Both the position numbers and the translations under genes were made by a program. 46,279 bases of DNA. It comes from a virus. The DNA lies in the IMG/VR virus record IMGVR_UViG_3300005265_000032, positions 1 to 46,279 of that record; one strand, 5' to 3'. Of this stretch, positions 8,978 to 15,818 are shown piece by piece. The notes below the pieces were generated by a model, which was given only the letters and a program-made list of their open reading frames with translations, did not search any database and had not been told where the DNA came from. Every line of letters begins with the position of its first letter. The stretch's first letter is position 1.

Positions 8978-9603
8978 GTCTTGTTCAAGACCTCCGGATG
9001 CTCAAGGCTAATTTTAAAAAGAAGGGAAGAGAGTTTAAGAGCGTGAAATTCGAGTTCGGGAAGCGACCGGAAACCAGTGAGTGTTATCTTCCCAGAGGGA
9101 AATATGAGTGCGGTATAGTGAGGTTTGTGCTCATGAAAGTAAAAAGTGATACAATTGACGAGATGCTCGTGGCTGTCCTTCTCAGAAAAAAGAGGAGAGG
9201 GGTCATAAGAACAGTTAGGTAGATAAGTGGCAAGTTCAGAAAGATTAAAAGAATAGAAAAAATCAGAGAAACCTACAATGTTAAGAACTTCGTATCGATC
9301 AGCAAGTTTGAGATCGAAATCAGGAAGGAATTTGGCGGATAGCCAAGTAAAAGAATCATCAAGTTCATCAAGTGAGCGAGCAGCACGGGACATAACTGTT
9401 CCAGTGCGAAAGATGGAGAACTTAACACGGTTATGAGGAATGAAGATGCGCGAAAGAACGGCTTGATGATCAAACGGGTGCTTAGATTCGAGTGCGGAGA
9501 GAGAGAAAGGCGGGACGAGTTGAGATTTAGCGATGATGTTGGTGACTTCTATCTCAGGTTTCTCCGCCTTCTTCACGCTTCTTGGTTGGAGTTGAGGGGG
9601 CAT
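8974..9603 (-). CDS. Virus-encoded TATA-binding protein (divergent)
   Basis: TBP binds TATA boxes and recruits TFB and RNA polymerase in archaea. This product of about 209 residues has the two tandem TBP repeats. The first begins EIEVTNIIAKS and contains VKFSIFRTGTVMSR; the second begins YEVLNIVGFSD and contains HYTALIFPSGKITLTG. The second match is very close to the family signature (T-LIF-SGK--TG--S). The repeats are far from each other and from typical host TBPs. I choose ATG 9603 because a TATA element lies about 30 bp upstream; the longer frame to 9645 only translates that promoter. It overlaps terS by four bases and may direct transcription of late genes. Confidence 0.82.
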   Translation of the reverse strand: MPPQLQPRSVKKAEKPEIEVTNIIAKSQLVPPFSLSALESKHPFDHQAVLSRIFIPHNRVKFSIFRTGTVMSRAARSLDELDDSFTWLSAKFLPDFDLKLADRYEVLNIVGFSDFFYSFNLSELATYLPNCSYDPSPLFSEKDSHEHLVNCITFYFHEHKPHYTALIFPSGKITLTGFRSLPELEFHALKLSSLLFKISLEHPEVLNKT

Positions 9604-9626
9604 GCCTAGTAGTAGTACATAGAGGC

Positions 9627-9640
9627 ATATAAAATATATA
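9627..9640 (-). promoter_or_regulatory. TATA region of the TBP/terminase operon
   Basis: The minus strand has TATATATTTTATATG centred about 30 bp before ATG 9603. This placement supports a leaderless transcript beginning at or near that codon and argues against the upstream in-frame ATG. Confidence 0.6.
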
Positions 9641-9821
9641 GTCATATAGAGTTTTCACTTGCGGGATCTATGCTTGTCTCTTCACTATTCTTCTCTCTCT
9701 TTTGCCCCATCCATCTTACTGTATTAGATTGTATTACATTGTGCTTGTGACGTAGTACACTGTGTTGCATTGTGATACATGTTTGAATCGGAAATAGAAA
9801 ACAACAGAAGCAACAGCGAAG

Positions 9822-9872
9822 CCGCTCCTGCGGAGCGGCGCATGTAATAACGAAGCCGCTCCTGCGGAGCGG
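9822..9872. repeat. Two tandem copies of the 17-bp hairpin repeat
   Basis: Copies at 9822-9838 and 9856-9872 read CCGCTCCTGCGGAGCGG, a perfect 7-bp stem with a TGC loop, separated by CGCATGTAATAACGAAG. The spacing is 34 bp. The same unit occurs five times at 42265-42409 with a 32-bp period. Confidence 0.9.
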
Positions 9873-9892
9873 CGCATGTAATAACGAACAAT

Positions 9893-10169
9893 CAAAGGGG
9901 GGGCTATGATCTCTAATACAAGGAACGGAGTGGTCTGCGGGGAGAGCCGCCTTATGATAAAATTTTAGCAAATTCCCGCTGCGTCTCGATATAAAATCGA
10001 GAAAGCGCAGCGTCTCGATTTTAGGTCGAGAAAGCAGGAGACGGAGTTAGGGAATTTGCGGTTTCAATCAGCACAAGATTATACAGGAATCTAAAAGTTA
10101 TCGTGCTGATTGAAAAAAATTTTACTCTCCCCGCAGAGCGCTCCGTTCAGTAAAAAAAGCCCCCCAAAG
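9893..10169. repeat. Branched nested palindrome 1 (cloverleaf-like)
   Basis: The outer arms are GAACGGAG (9923-9930) with CTCCGTTC (10141-10148), and CTGCGGGGAGAG (9935-9946) with CTCTCCCCGCAG (10125-10136). Beyond them GGGGGGCT can pair with AGCCCCCC at 10158-10165. Inside are two separate branches: GCAAATTCCC (9968-9977) with GGGAATTTGC (10050-10059), which contains smaller TCTCGAT/ATCGAGA hairpins, and TTTCAATCAGCAC (10062-10074) with GTGCTGATTGAAA (10103-10115). The arms listed are exact, so this is unlikely by chance. Confidence 0.9.
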
Positions 10170-10400
10170 CAGGATTGGGCGGTCCAAACAATATTAAATA
10201 ACGCCTGTTCTTATACGATCCATCTATCTTGAGATACCGCCCCGCCCGGGAGTTTCACCCGGCACTACCGCGCATCGAGCGCTACTCCGCGTGGTCTCGG
10301 TCGACATTGCGCCTGCGGGAATCATGATAGAAGCGAATCGCCAGCCTGTCATTGCCCCTCCTTTTATGCTTGAGTTTTATTATATATAAAATTCTCAATA

Positions 10401-10478
10401 GCGTTAATACCACCTCATTCTGTATAACGTTGATACTTTCTCGATCTGTATAACGTTGATACTTTCTCATCCGTAGCA
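10401..10478. repeat. Iteron cluster A (three 26-bp units)
   Basis: Units start at 10401, 10427 and 10453 with an exact 26-bp period. The core is ACGTTGATACTTTCTCGATC followed by TGTATA. The joint between units, GTATAACGTTGATAC, is nearly palindromic and could bind a dimeric protein once per period. Related clusters lie at 13642, 42428 and 42816. Confidence 0.9.
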
Positions 10479-10925
10479 TGAGCGGCTCAGGGGCGAATAA
10501 CGAGTTGAGGTCTGGTCTCCCGTGTGCGGGAGCTCCGTAGGCTAATACGATGTCTATACGGGGGGGTGAGGGGGTCGAGTCCCCCTAGAAAACACAGCAA
10601 AATAAGAGGGAGACAAAGAGAAAAGATAAGAAGGAAAATAAGAAGAAAAATAGGCATCTCCATAACTTCCATCATAAGAAGAAGCAGAATCAAGAGGAAG
10701 AATGCATCAGAGGAGGCAGGTAACAATATGAAACTTAGTAGTTGTAGTTAGAATGGAACGGCTGCTTGCAGCCAGAGCAATGACACTATAACTACTATCA
10801 TGTGGGGTGGGCGGGACCAAGCAAGGCATCCGCATATTGTTAGGCTTGGGCGCATGCAATGCGTAAGGGAAGGCAAAGTCGGATGCGAAGAAGTTGGGAC
10901 TCGCTCTGGCAAAATGGTTCGTAGA

Positions 10926-11408
10926 TTACTTTTGGAGTGGACCCATTTTCGCGGCATCAAACGGAAGTGATGGTTCCGCATCATAGGTAGGCACGCCGTT
11001 TTCTTGCATCCATTTCTCGAGTTCACGGTGCGCTTCCATGCTGCGATAGTATTTGCATCTGTATTCTTCTGCGGGCGAAAGTTGCCACTTGCGCACTCTG
11101 CGTTTTGAATGCGCCTCCTGATGTTGGGCGCTGCGGTGCGATTGTTTGAATACGCTTGAGAGCTGATAGGCGGTTATCTTTGGGTCATAGTCTTCCCACT
11201 GCGCATGCTCATCAATAATTTTGAATGCCTCATCGTAACTGTAACCGGCATATTTGAGGAAGCCTGCCAGATATAATCGTTCACTATGAGTTGGGTGTAT
11301 TGCCTGCAAGATGTCAAAGAGGTCCAGCCGTTTTTTGATACTGTATATTTTGTGAAGAAAATTAAAAGAGGGAGTTGGTTGGACTCCCTCAGTTCCTGTT
11401 GCATTCAT
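10926..11408 (-). CDS. Possible primase-type C-terminal domain protein
   Basis: This 160-residue protein has a helical core around residues 38-95 (PTHSERLYLAGFLKYAGYS, then a segment ending DPKITAYQLSSVF). It resembles the helical PriCT/PriL-like segment found after archaeo-eukaryotic primase domains, where a His/Arg helix is followed by a glycine turn. No catalytic primase domain and no Cys cluster are present, so it could be a stand-alone accessory or only a look-alike. GGAGG lies 12 bp before the ATG. It is the last gene of the early block before the large non-coding region. Confidence 0.4.
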   Translation of the reverse strand: MNATGTEGVQPTPSFNFLHKIYSIKKRLDLFDILQAIHPTHSERLYLAGFLKYAGYSYDEAFKIIDEHAQWEDYDPKITAYQLSSVFKQSHRSAQHQEAHSKRRVRKWQLSPAEEYRCKYYRSMEAHRELEKWMQENGVPTYDAEPSLPFDAAKMGPLQK

Positions 11409-11444
11409 TTTTCTTTTTTGCCTCCTAAATTATTTTGCATCTTC

Positions 11445-11579
11445 TTAGCCCCTGTATCCTCTATCTACTACTTCCATTTCTGGCAGATTCGTCAGCGCAT
11501 TTATCAAGCGAGTTAACTCGCTGTCCCTGTTATATCTTATCTTCACTACTTTCTCCCTTCTAAATATTATTGTTTTCAT
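11445..11579 (-). CDS. Small hypothetical protein (44 aa)
   Basis: ATG 11579 opens a short basic product containing ELTRLINALTNLPEME and ending in RGYRG. It fits between its neighbours with only 2 bp to the gene upstream, which supports an operonic gene. No family is recognised. Confidence 0.5.
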   Translation of the reverse strand: MKTIIFRREKVVKIRYNRDSELTRLINALTNLPEMEVVDRGYRG

Positions 11580-11581
11580 TT

Positions 11582-11791
11582 TTACCACTTGCTTCCGCCC
11601 CATTCGCTAATATTCATTCTCTTTGCTACTCTCTCCGCTTCTCTTTTTGTTGTCCACACGCTGTGGATATGGATATCCGCAATGGATTGCTTTAGGACAT
11701 TCTCACTTGTTCTTTCCGCTATCCACGGTCCAGATGTTGAGTTCAACCGGACAACTGCATACCCATTTCCATCTTTCTTCAGCCCTTTCAT
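11582..11791 (-). CDS. Hypothetical protein (69 aa)
   Basis: The product has a beta-rich first half (GYAVVRLNSTSG) and a helical segment KREAERVAKRMN near the C-terminus. The pattern is typical of small viral accessory proteins; no function can be assigned. It lies in the same tight minus-strand operon as its neighbours. Confidence 0.55.
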   Translation of the reverse strand: MKGLKKDGNGYAVVRLNSTSGPWIAERTSENVLKQSIADIHIHSVWTTKREAERVAKRMNISEWGGSKW

Positions 11792-11809
11792 TTTTCTTTT
11801 TTCACTCTC

Positions 11810-11983
11810 CTATTCTTTTACCTTTCGCAGTTTGACGGTCCCTGATCCATCTTCAAAAAAAGAAAGACCACGCCCCTGCTCCCAAAAGCAATAGAAAAAG
11901 AACGCGTACAGATCAGTCGGCGCGATATTGGCGTCAAATTGCCTGTCGAAACCGCGGAAGGTTATTGCTTCTTTTTTATCCAT
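11810..11983 (-). CDS. Hypothetical protein (57 aa)
   Basis: ATG 11983 follows the 147-residue gene by about 30 bp. The product begins MDKKEAITFRGFDRQFDA, contains an aromatic patch (YAFFFYCFWEQG) and ends basic. No family is recognised; spacing within the operon and normal codon use support it. Confidence 0.5.
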   Translation of the reverse strand: MDKKEAITFRGFDRQFDANIAPTDLYAFFFYCFWEQGRGLSFFEDGSGTVKLRKVKE

Positions 11984-12012
11984 TTTTCCTTTTCCAACCA
12001 GAGAAGAGCAGG

Positions 12013-12456
12013 TTAAGTCTGCTCCTCCTCGCGGTCGCCTCCGTTTCTCAGCTCTGCTATCAGCTCGCTCCTTCGGTCGCGTGTGATCGCATTGAAAACC
12101 ATATTGATCGCATAGCCCCGCTCTTGCTCACTAATTCGCTCTTCCGCATCGACTGCCTCTGTGATCTCCGCAAGCAGCGTAACATATTCTTTGATGCGGT
12201 TTTGTTCTGCTTGCGTTTGCTTTTCAGGTTCTTCTTCTGCTTGTGCTTTGGGTTCTTGCGCTTCTGCTTCTGCTTTCTTCTCCTTTTCTAGTTGTTCCAG
12301 ATCCTCGATATAAGTGCTGCACTGACCACGTGAGAGTCTTGCGAAACTTGCAATGTTTTGCTCTTTTTTCCATTGTTTGGGGTCAATCCCCAACGAGTGG
12401 AGAACGGCGTAGAGATGCTTTATCTGCGCCTCCGTTGCCGCGTCTTCGCTTGCCAT
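12013..12456 (-). CDS. Hypothetical early protein with charged linker (147 aa)
   Basis: The N-terminal 55 residues (TEAQIKHLYAVLHSLG, then NIASFARLSRGQCSTYIEDL) form a small helical domain of a kind often seen near phage recombination or single-strand-binding genes. A Glu/Ala/Gln-rich linker (residues 58-85) joins it to a second helical domain. No catalytic motif is visible. It starts two bases after the stop of the 52-residue gene. Confidence 0.6.
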   Translation of the reverse strand: MASEDAATEAQIKHLYAVLHSLGIDPKQWKKEQNIASFARLSRGQCSTYIEDLEQLEKEKKAEAEAQEPKAQAEEEPEKQTQAEQNRIKEYVTLLAEITEAVDAEERISEQERGYAINMVFNAITRDRRSELIAELRNGGDREEEQT

Positions 12457-12457
12457 T

Positions 12458-12616
12458 TTATTTGCTCACCTCCTTTAGGATCTCTTCATTAAGTTTCCGG
12501 TTGAGGAACTCGCACATCGTGCTGAGGTGCTGAGCTGCTCCGTTCTCCTTTGCCTCCTCGGCCCAATCCGGGTGAGAACTGCAGAGTTCCCAAATCAGCG
12601 GCTCGATTGCTTGCAT
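12458..12616 (-). CDS. Small hypothetical protein (52 aa)
   Basis: ATG 12616 overlaps the stop of the preceding gene by one base (TGATG). The helical product begins MQAIEPLIWELCSSHPDW and ends EEILKEVSK; GGAGGTGAGC near its end serves the next gene. The tight coupling is the main support. Confidence 0.6.
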   Translation of the reverse strand: MQAIEPLIWELCSSHPDWAEEAKENGAAQHLSTMCEFLNRKLNEEILKEVSK

Positions 12617-12879
12617 CAGCACATCACCTCCATCTCCTCAATTGCCTTTTCCCAATCTGCGAAGTTAAGGCGCATTTCCTCCTCAAAGAGGATCGCATTA
12701 CCAATTACCTCGCCGGTAATCTCCTCTCTGCCCATCTGCCTTCTTACATATTCAAGAAGGTCTCTATCTACACTCGTGGCGTTTGACCGAAGTGTTTCAG
12801 ATTCGCCAGTTTCTGAAACCTTTATATTCCCCTCTTCCAATATTTCATTGGTGGGGGTAGAGGTTGCGTTTGCGTGCAT
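12616..12879 (-). CDS. Hypothetical early protein (87 aa)
   Basis: GGAGGT lies 8 bp before ATG 12879, a good ribosome site. The first 35 residues are Thr/Ser/Glu-rich, then an amphipathic helical part (LLEYVRRQMGREEITGEV) follows. No family is recognised. It is the first clear gene of the short operon that runs down to 10926. Confidence 0.6.
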   Translation of the reverse strand: MHANATSTPTNEILEEGNIKVSETGESETLRSNATSVDRDLLEYVRRQMGREEITGEVIGNAILFEEEMRLNFADWEKAIEEMEVMC

Positions 12880-13002
12880 CTTCTTTTACCTCCATCTATC
12901 ATTTTTTTTAAAAAAAAGGAAGTACCGGGAATCAAACCCGATTGCACAACTATCATTTTTTTCTTTTTTCACCTCCAAAACTGTTAGGTTGCCCTAACCC
13001 GC

Positions 13003-13027
13003 GGGGGTAATGTTGGGAATTACCCCC
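13003..13027 (-). promoter_or_regulatory. Hairpin in the leader of the early operon
   Basis: GGGGGTAAT and ATTACCCCC form a perfect 9-bp stem with a 7-base loop, about 125-150 bp before ATG 12879. It is preceded by a GC-rich stretch and followed by a smaller GGTT/AACC hairpin. A transcript crossing it would fold strongly; a regulatory or terminator role is inference. Confidence 0.5.
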
Positions 13028-13276
13028 AGCCTAAAGGCTTCGGCTCGCGCGTCTCTCTCTTGACTCCACTACCTTGAGTCTTTGTCTCATTGTGGGGTTG
13101 CTTTTTTTCTTGCCCGCCCTTCTTTGATCGTTTGCTTTGCGTGCCTTATCTGCGGTTTGCTCCGCGAGCCCTTTCGCGTCCCTCGCCCGCGATCCCTTTC
13201 CCTCGCGGGTTCACTCCTTTTTATCCTGATTAAATTTTTGAGCAAGGGCGCCTTGGATGGTGGGACAGCAAAAGCG

Positions 13277-13420
13277 GGGATTATATGACTTCCCGCCAGA
13301 GTAAAGTTTTAAGTCTGATTAAAATCGAGAAAGCGGCTTCAAGTGGTCTACTACGGAGCGTCTCGATTTTAGGCAGACTTATAAAGTTTACCTGCGCGGA
13401 TAAAGAAGTCATATAATCCC
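13277..13420. repeat. Nested palindrome 2, GGATTATATGACT ends
   Basis: Outer arms GGGATTATATGACTTC (13277-13292) and GAAGTCATATAATCCC (13405-13420) match over 16 bp. Inner arms AAGTCTG (13311-13317) with CAGACTT (13374-13380), and AAAATCGAGA (13321-13330) with TCTCGATTTT (13361-13370), match exactly with symmetric 3-bp internal loops. Its ends are shared with palindrome 4 at 42708-42799. Confidence 0.9.
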
Positions 13421-13451
13421 GGCGGGTCAGTTTCGCATAACGAATAGCGCA

Positions 13452-13596
13452 GGGATTTTCGAGGCTCGTTTTTAGAGCGGCTTGATATTCGAAAAGATAA
13501 TTTGGCAGACTAACCTCTCAAAAATGGATGAATGCCAAATTCTTGCCGCTCTAAAAATCGCGAAAGCGACAGCCCGCTGCGAGCCTCGAAAATCCC
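13452..13596. repeat. Nested palindrome 3 (three concentric stems)
   Basis: Three perfect stems lie one inside another: GGGATTTTCGAGGCTCG (13452-13468) with its complement at 13580-13596 (17 bp); TTTTTAGAGCGGC (13469-13481) with 13545-13557 (13 bp); AATTTGGCA (13499-13507) with 13533-13541 (9 bp). A small TCGC-GAAA-GCGA hairpin sits between the outer two on the right side. Confidence 0.9.
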
Positions 13597-13641
13597 GCAT
13601 GTTGGGTCTTTCCCTTGAGGGAAGCTCCGATCGGGTGAGTG

Positions 13642-13780
13642 ACGTTGATACATTTCGATCTATATAGCGTTAATACTTTCTCGATCTGTATAGCGTTAAT
13701 ACTTTCTCGATCTGTATAACGTTGATACCATCTCGCTCTGTATAAGGTTGATACTTTCTCATCCTGTATAGCGTTTTTTT
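13642..13780. repeat. Iteron cluster B (five units plus a partial)
   Basis: Units start at 13642, 13667, 13693, 13719, 13745 and 13771, all 26 bp apart except the first (25). The consensus matches cluster A. The array overlaps the last codons of the Hjc-like gene, whose C-terminal Tyr-Thr-Gly is encoded by repeat sequence. Confidence 0.9.
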
Positions 13781-14061
13781 TCATAGATGATGTCGAAGCA
13801 AATCTCATTCTCTCCATTTACACGTGCATTGAGTACTCGGGACCCGCATTGCCTGCCAAGTGCCTGCAATCGCGATCTGGTGTATTGGCGGAGTTTTCCA
13901 TGTCCATTACCACGAGCGCGGATGAACGTTACTTTGCCGTTTTTCATTGCGATGAGGTCAATTGGCTCTCGATCTTCCGAGTCTGCGTATGGTGCTACTT
14001 GGATAACATGCAGCCCCTGCTTTTCTTGGTTGCGCTTAACGCGCTTGGTGAAGTTTTTCAT
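13759..14061 (-). CDS. Hjc/VRR-NUC-like PD-(D/E)XK nuclease
   Basis: The product of about 100 residues has the order expected for archaeal Holliday-junction resolvase-like nucleases: a basic helix (NFTKRVKRNQEKQG), a strand, an acidic DREPIDLIAMKNGKVTFIRA segment, then a helix (QYTRSRLQALGRQCG) and a last strand. The usual Glu-X-Lys triplet is not obvious (FIRAR in its place), so it may be inactive or divergent. ATG 14061 is one base after the previous stop. Its tail runs into iteron DNA. Confidence 0.5.
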   Translation of the reverse strand: MKNFTKRVKRNQEKQGLHVIQVAPYADSEDREPIDLIAMKNGKVTFIRARGNGHGKLRQYTRSRLQALGRQCGSRVLNARVNGENEICFDIIYEKKRYTG

Positions 14062-14062
14062 T

Positions 14063-14242
14063 TTACCGTATTCCAAACCTAACTACCTTTTTCTCTTCAT
14101 CCCAGTACGCCCTGATGTTCAATCTGCCTTCTCGCATGAGCTGCAGCATCTGCTCGTTGCGACTGTAGCGTTCCGCCTGGGTTAGCGTTATTTCTTTTAG
14201 CCTCCCCGATTCCAAGCCGAGTTTGATCTCTGCGAGTTTCAT
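14063..14242 (-). CDS. Hypothetical protein (59 aa)
   Basis: ATG 14242 overlaps the IscB stop by one base. The helical product contains LTQAERYSRNEQMLQLMREG and ends with a strand-forming YWDEEKKVVRFGI. Because the IscB element abuts it, its original promoter and perhaps its first codons may have been altered by the insertion. No family is recognised. Confidence 0.5.
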   Translation of the reverse strand: MKLAEIKLGLESGRLKEITLTQAERYSRNEQMLQLMREGRLNIRAYWDEEKKVVRFGIR

Positions 14243-15516
14243 CACACATGGGCAAGGATACCTCGTGCTTCAGCACGGGAAGGAATTGCCCTTCTCACCT
14301 CCTCTATTCTTCCTCTTGCTCTTTCTACAAGTGTCAGTTTCTTATAACTCACAGAATCGCTTACCTTCTCTCCATCAATTGTTTTTAGATTAAAGTGACC
14401 ACTGCTTCTCAATCCGAATATGTAGCATTTTGCTTTTCCATACATCACCTTATCAAACCTCCGGAATCCTTTTACTTCCTTTACTGTATTTCGCTTCCTT
14501 CTGCCGCCTTTTAGCAGGTTCGCCTTGAACAAACTCCTGTTCTGCCTTCTTACCTGCTTGCCCTTATAGACATATCCTGCTCGTTCCTGCCCCGTTCCCC
14601 CCGCGATAACAAACGCATCGTTTACGTGCGACTTCTCTATCCCAAGCTTCGTTCTCCAGTATTTTGTTATGCTGCCGTAAGTCCAGCCGCAGCCAAGCAT
14701 ATTCACCAGCTTCCAGCGAATGATATTCATAAACGCCGTTGCCTTCAGAGATTGTTTTGCCTGTTTCTGTATCTCCGGATAGCCGAACTCTTCGGCTGTT
14801 CTATTACCTTTTTCTTGGTTGCACTCGTGGCAAGATATTGTCAGGTTTGAGACTCTATCACTGCCTCCTCGTGACTTCGGTATGATGTGCTCTATTTCTA
14901 ACGGTACATCTGTCTTACCGCAATATGCGCATTTTCTATGGTATTTCTCCAACAAATACTCTCTTACTTCATAGCCTTGCAATTCGCCTTGCTGATATTC
15001 AACACCACTTATCTCTGGGCGCTGCATCTTCTGCGTATCAGAGCTCGCTACTTCCACGATTATCTTCGTTATCGGTAGTATTTGCTTTAGTCGTTCTATC
15101 AATTTGGCATGGCTTTGCAGCTTGTGCTCCAGCGAAGGTGCTAACCAACCGTTTTTTCTACCGCGATTGACAAATCTCGGTTTTCTATGCCATTTCCTGT
15201 TTCTTCTATCTCTTCGATACGCTCTCCTCTTCTCCAATAACCTCTTTATATCTGTTCTTAACTCCAATTCGCCTGCTATAAGTTCCCTGCTTGCTGTCAC
15301 CGCACTGTACCCGACTGTCTTGTAGCCTGCGTCTATCCCAAGTGTTATGTCCTGCTTGTAGCCGCTTGAGCCGTAGGGTAATTGTATGGTGAATGGCGTC
15401 AGGCTCACTATTTTCGCTTTTCCTTGTTTCAACAATCTTCTTGCTTTTCCTGCCGTGCATGGCATTAACTGCTTGCCATGTTTGTTCAGTACGAACACTA
15501 AAATGGAGTGTTCCAC
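14242..15516 (-). CDS. iscB: IscB RNA-guided endonuclease
   Basis: IscB is the Cas9-like nuclease of OMEGA systems. From GTG 15516 the protein has 424 residues, the family size. It starts with the PLMP-type domain (VFVLNKHGKQLMPC), then RuvC-I GIDAGYKTVG (Asp62), an Arg-rich bridge helix, RuvC-II IIVEVA (Glu155), an HNH domain with CAYC, EIEHIIP (His210) and CHEC, and RuvC-III HVNDAFVIA (Asp300). All catalytic residues are present. The frame is open to ATG 15690, but that part carries the omega RNA stem-loops, so the GTG (or GTG 15498) is the likelier start. No TnpA transposase is nearby. The element sits inside a viral gene cluster. Confidence 0.9.
   Translation of the reverse strand: MEHSILVFVLNKHGKQLMPCTAGKARRLLKQGKAKIVSLTPFTIQLPYGSSGYKQDITLGIDAGYKTVGYSAVTASRELIAGELELRTDIKRLLEKRRAYRRDRRNRKWHRKPRFVNRGRKNGWLAPSLEHKLQSHAKLIERLKQILPITKIIVEVASSDTQKMQRPEISGVEYQQGELQGYEVREYLLEKYHRKCAYCGKTDVPLEIEHIIPKSRGGSDRVSNLTISCHECNQEKGNRTAEEFGYPEIQKQAKQSLKATAFMNIIRWKLVNMLGCGWTYGSITKYWRTKLGIEKSHVNDAFVIAGGTGQERAGYVYKGKQVRRQNRSLFKANLLKGGRRKRNTVKEVKGFRRFDKVMYGKAKCYIFGLRSSGHFNLKTIDGEKVSDSVSYKKLTLVERARGRIEEVRRAIPSRAEARGILAHV
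14248..14280 (-). mobile_element. Right-end hairpin of the IscB element
   Basis: The last IscB codons read CGTGC-TGAA-GCACG on the minus strand, a perfect stem with a TGAA loop, followed by GAGGTATCCTTGCCC. Such a sub-terminal hairpin with a conserved flank is typical of IS200/IS605-type right ends, here translated as the C-terminus of IscB. Confidence 0.65.
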
Positions 15517-15529
15517 CTGTTCCCGTGTT

Positions 15530-15690
15530 TTTTGCTCCTCGGAGTTGTTGGAAAACGTTTTTAAATCCGCCACACCGCAGCTACCTCTCGCTGCTTTTAA
15601 TGACGGATCACAGTTGCTACGGGCTGGAGCAGCACCCGTAGATGTGTATGTATTTCTTCTTTCCAACTGCTGCGTATCCTCTTCTTGCAT
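15530..15690 (-). ncRNA. Putative omega RNA (HEARO-type) of IscB
   Basis: Directly upstream of the IscB GTG the minus strand folds into ordered stem-loops. CTACGGG/CCCGTAG (15641-15617) encloses an 11-base loop. Next comes an outer stem ATCCG/CGGAT (15608-15565) enclosing GCAGC/GCTGC (15594-15577). Position and order fit the guide-carrying RNA encoded before iscB. The guide should lie at its 5' end, roughly 15650-15720. The coding frame through this part has unusual composition (TSTGAAPARSN), which supports a non-coding role. Confidence 0.65.
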
Positions 15691-15719
15691 TTACGCCTCC
15701 TGATCACGTAGAGGCTTGC

Positions 15720-15818
15720 TTGCTTAACGGCAAACCTCACCCTTCAGGGCGGGGTACGTGATTTCCTCTTTGCTTACTTAACGGCAAGCCTCACCCTTCA
15801 GGGCGGGGTACGTGACTT
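15720..15818 (-). mobile_element. Left end of the IscB element with a tandem hairpin duplication
   Basis: Two near-identical copies (15727-15762 and 15781-15816, 54 bp apart) read on the minus strand TCACGTACCCCGCCC-TGAA-GGGTGAGG, then TTGCCGTTAAG. Each forms a hairpin with a TGAA loop like the right end. The outer copy supplies the last codons and the stop of the upstream gene. Confidence 0.7.

Larger units (their letters stand above)
9646..10925. other. Large non-coding region with repeats and palindromes
   Basis: I see no convincing gene in this 1.28-kb stretch between the end of the early block and the TBP promoter. It holds two copies of a hairpin repeat (9822-9872), a branched palindrome (9893-10169), a GC-rich part (10200-10330), 26-bp iterons (10401-10478) and a purine-rich plus-strand tract (10590-10730). 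The reading frames here are low-complexity or cover repeats. An origin, a packaging site or a regulatory hub are all possible. Confidence 0.6.
13081..13758. other. Second non-coding region with two palindromes and iterons
   Basis: I find no convincing gene here. A short very basic frame exists on the minus strand near 13085-13255 but lacks ATG. The rest is occupied by palindrome 2 (13277-13420), palindrome 3 (13452-13596) and iteron cluster B (13642-13780). Confidence 0.6.

Noticed and set aside
10572-10587. GGGGGTCGAGTCCCCC hairpin resembling a T-arm
   Set aside because: The loop does not fit the T-loop and no other tRNA parts are found around it; it is kept only as a simple hairpin.
10487-10726. 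Minus-strand hydrophobic frame that looks like a membrane protein
   Set aside because: It translates the pyrimidine side of a purine-rich tract; composition alone produces Leu/Ile/Phe runs, and it has no promoter or ribosome site.
10524-10751. Plus-strand Arg/Lys-rich frame
   Set aside because: Same low-complexity tract read on the other strand; no start context and no protein-like pattern.
12918-12940. tRNA T-arm-like sequence (minus strand CGGGTTTGATTCCCG followed by GTACTTCC)
   Set aside because: Only about 30 bp resemble a tRNA 3' end; no anticodon arm or matching acceptor strand lies upstream, the T-loop has T for C56, and no integrase gene is visible, so an attachment site cannot be supported.
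13085-13255. Very basic minus-strand frame with TTG start (about 52 residues)
   Set aside because: No ATG, no ribosome site and repetitive Arg/Gly/Lys content; it may be GC-rich non-coding DNA.
15517-15690. IscB N-terminal extension starting at ATG 15690
   Set aside because: This part carries the ordered omega RNA stem-loops and matches no IscB domain; the conserved protein starts near VFVLNKHG.
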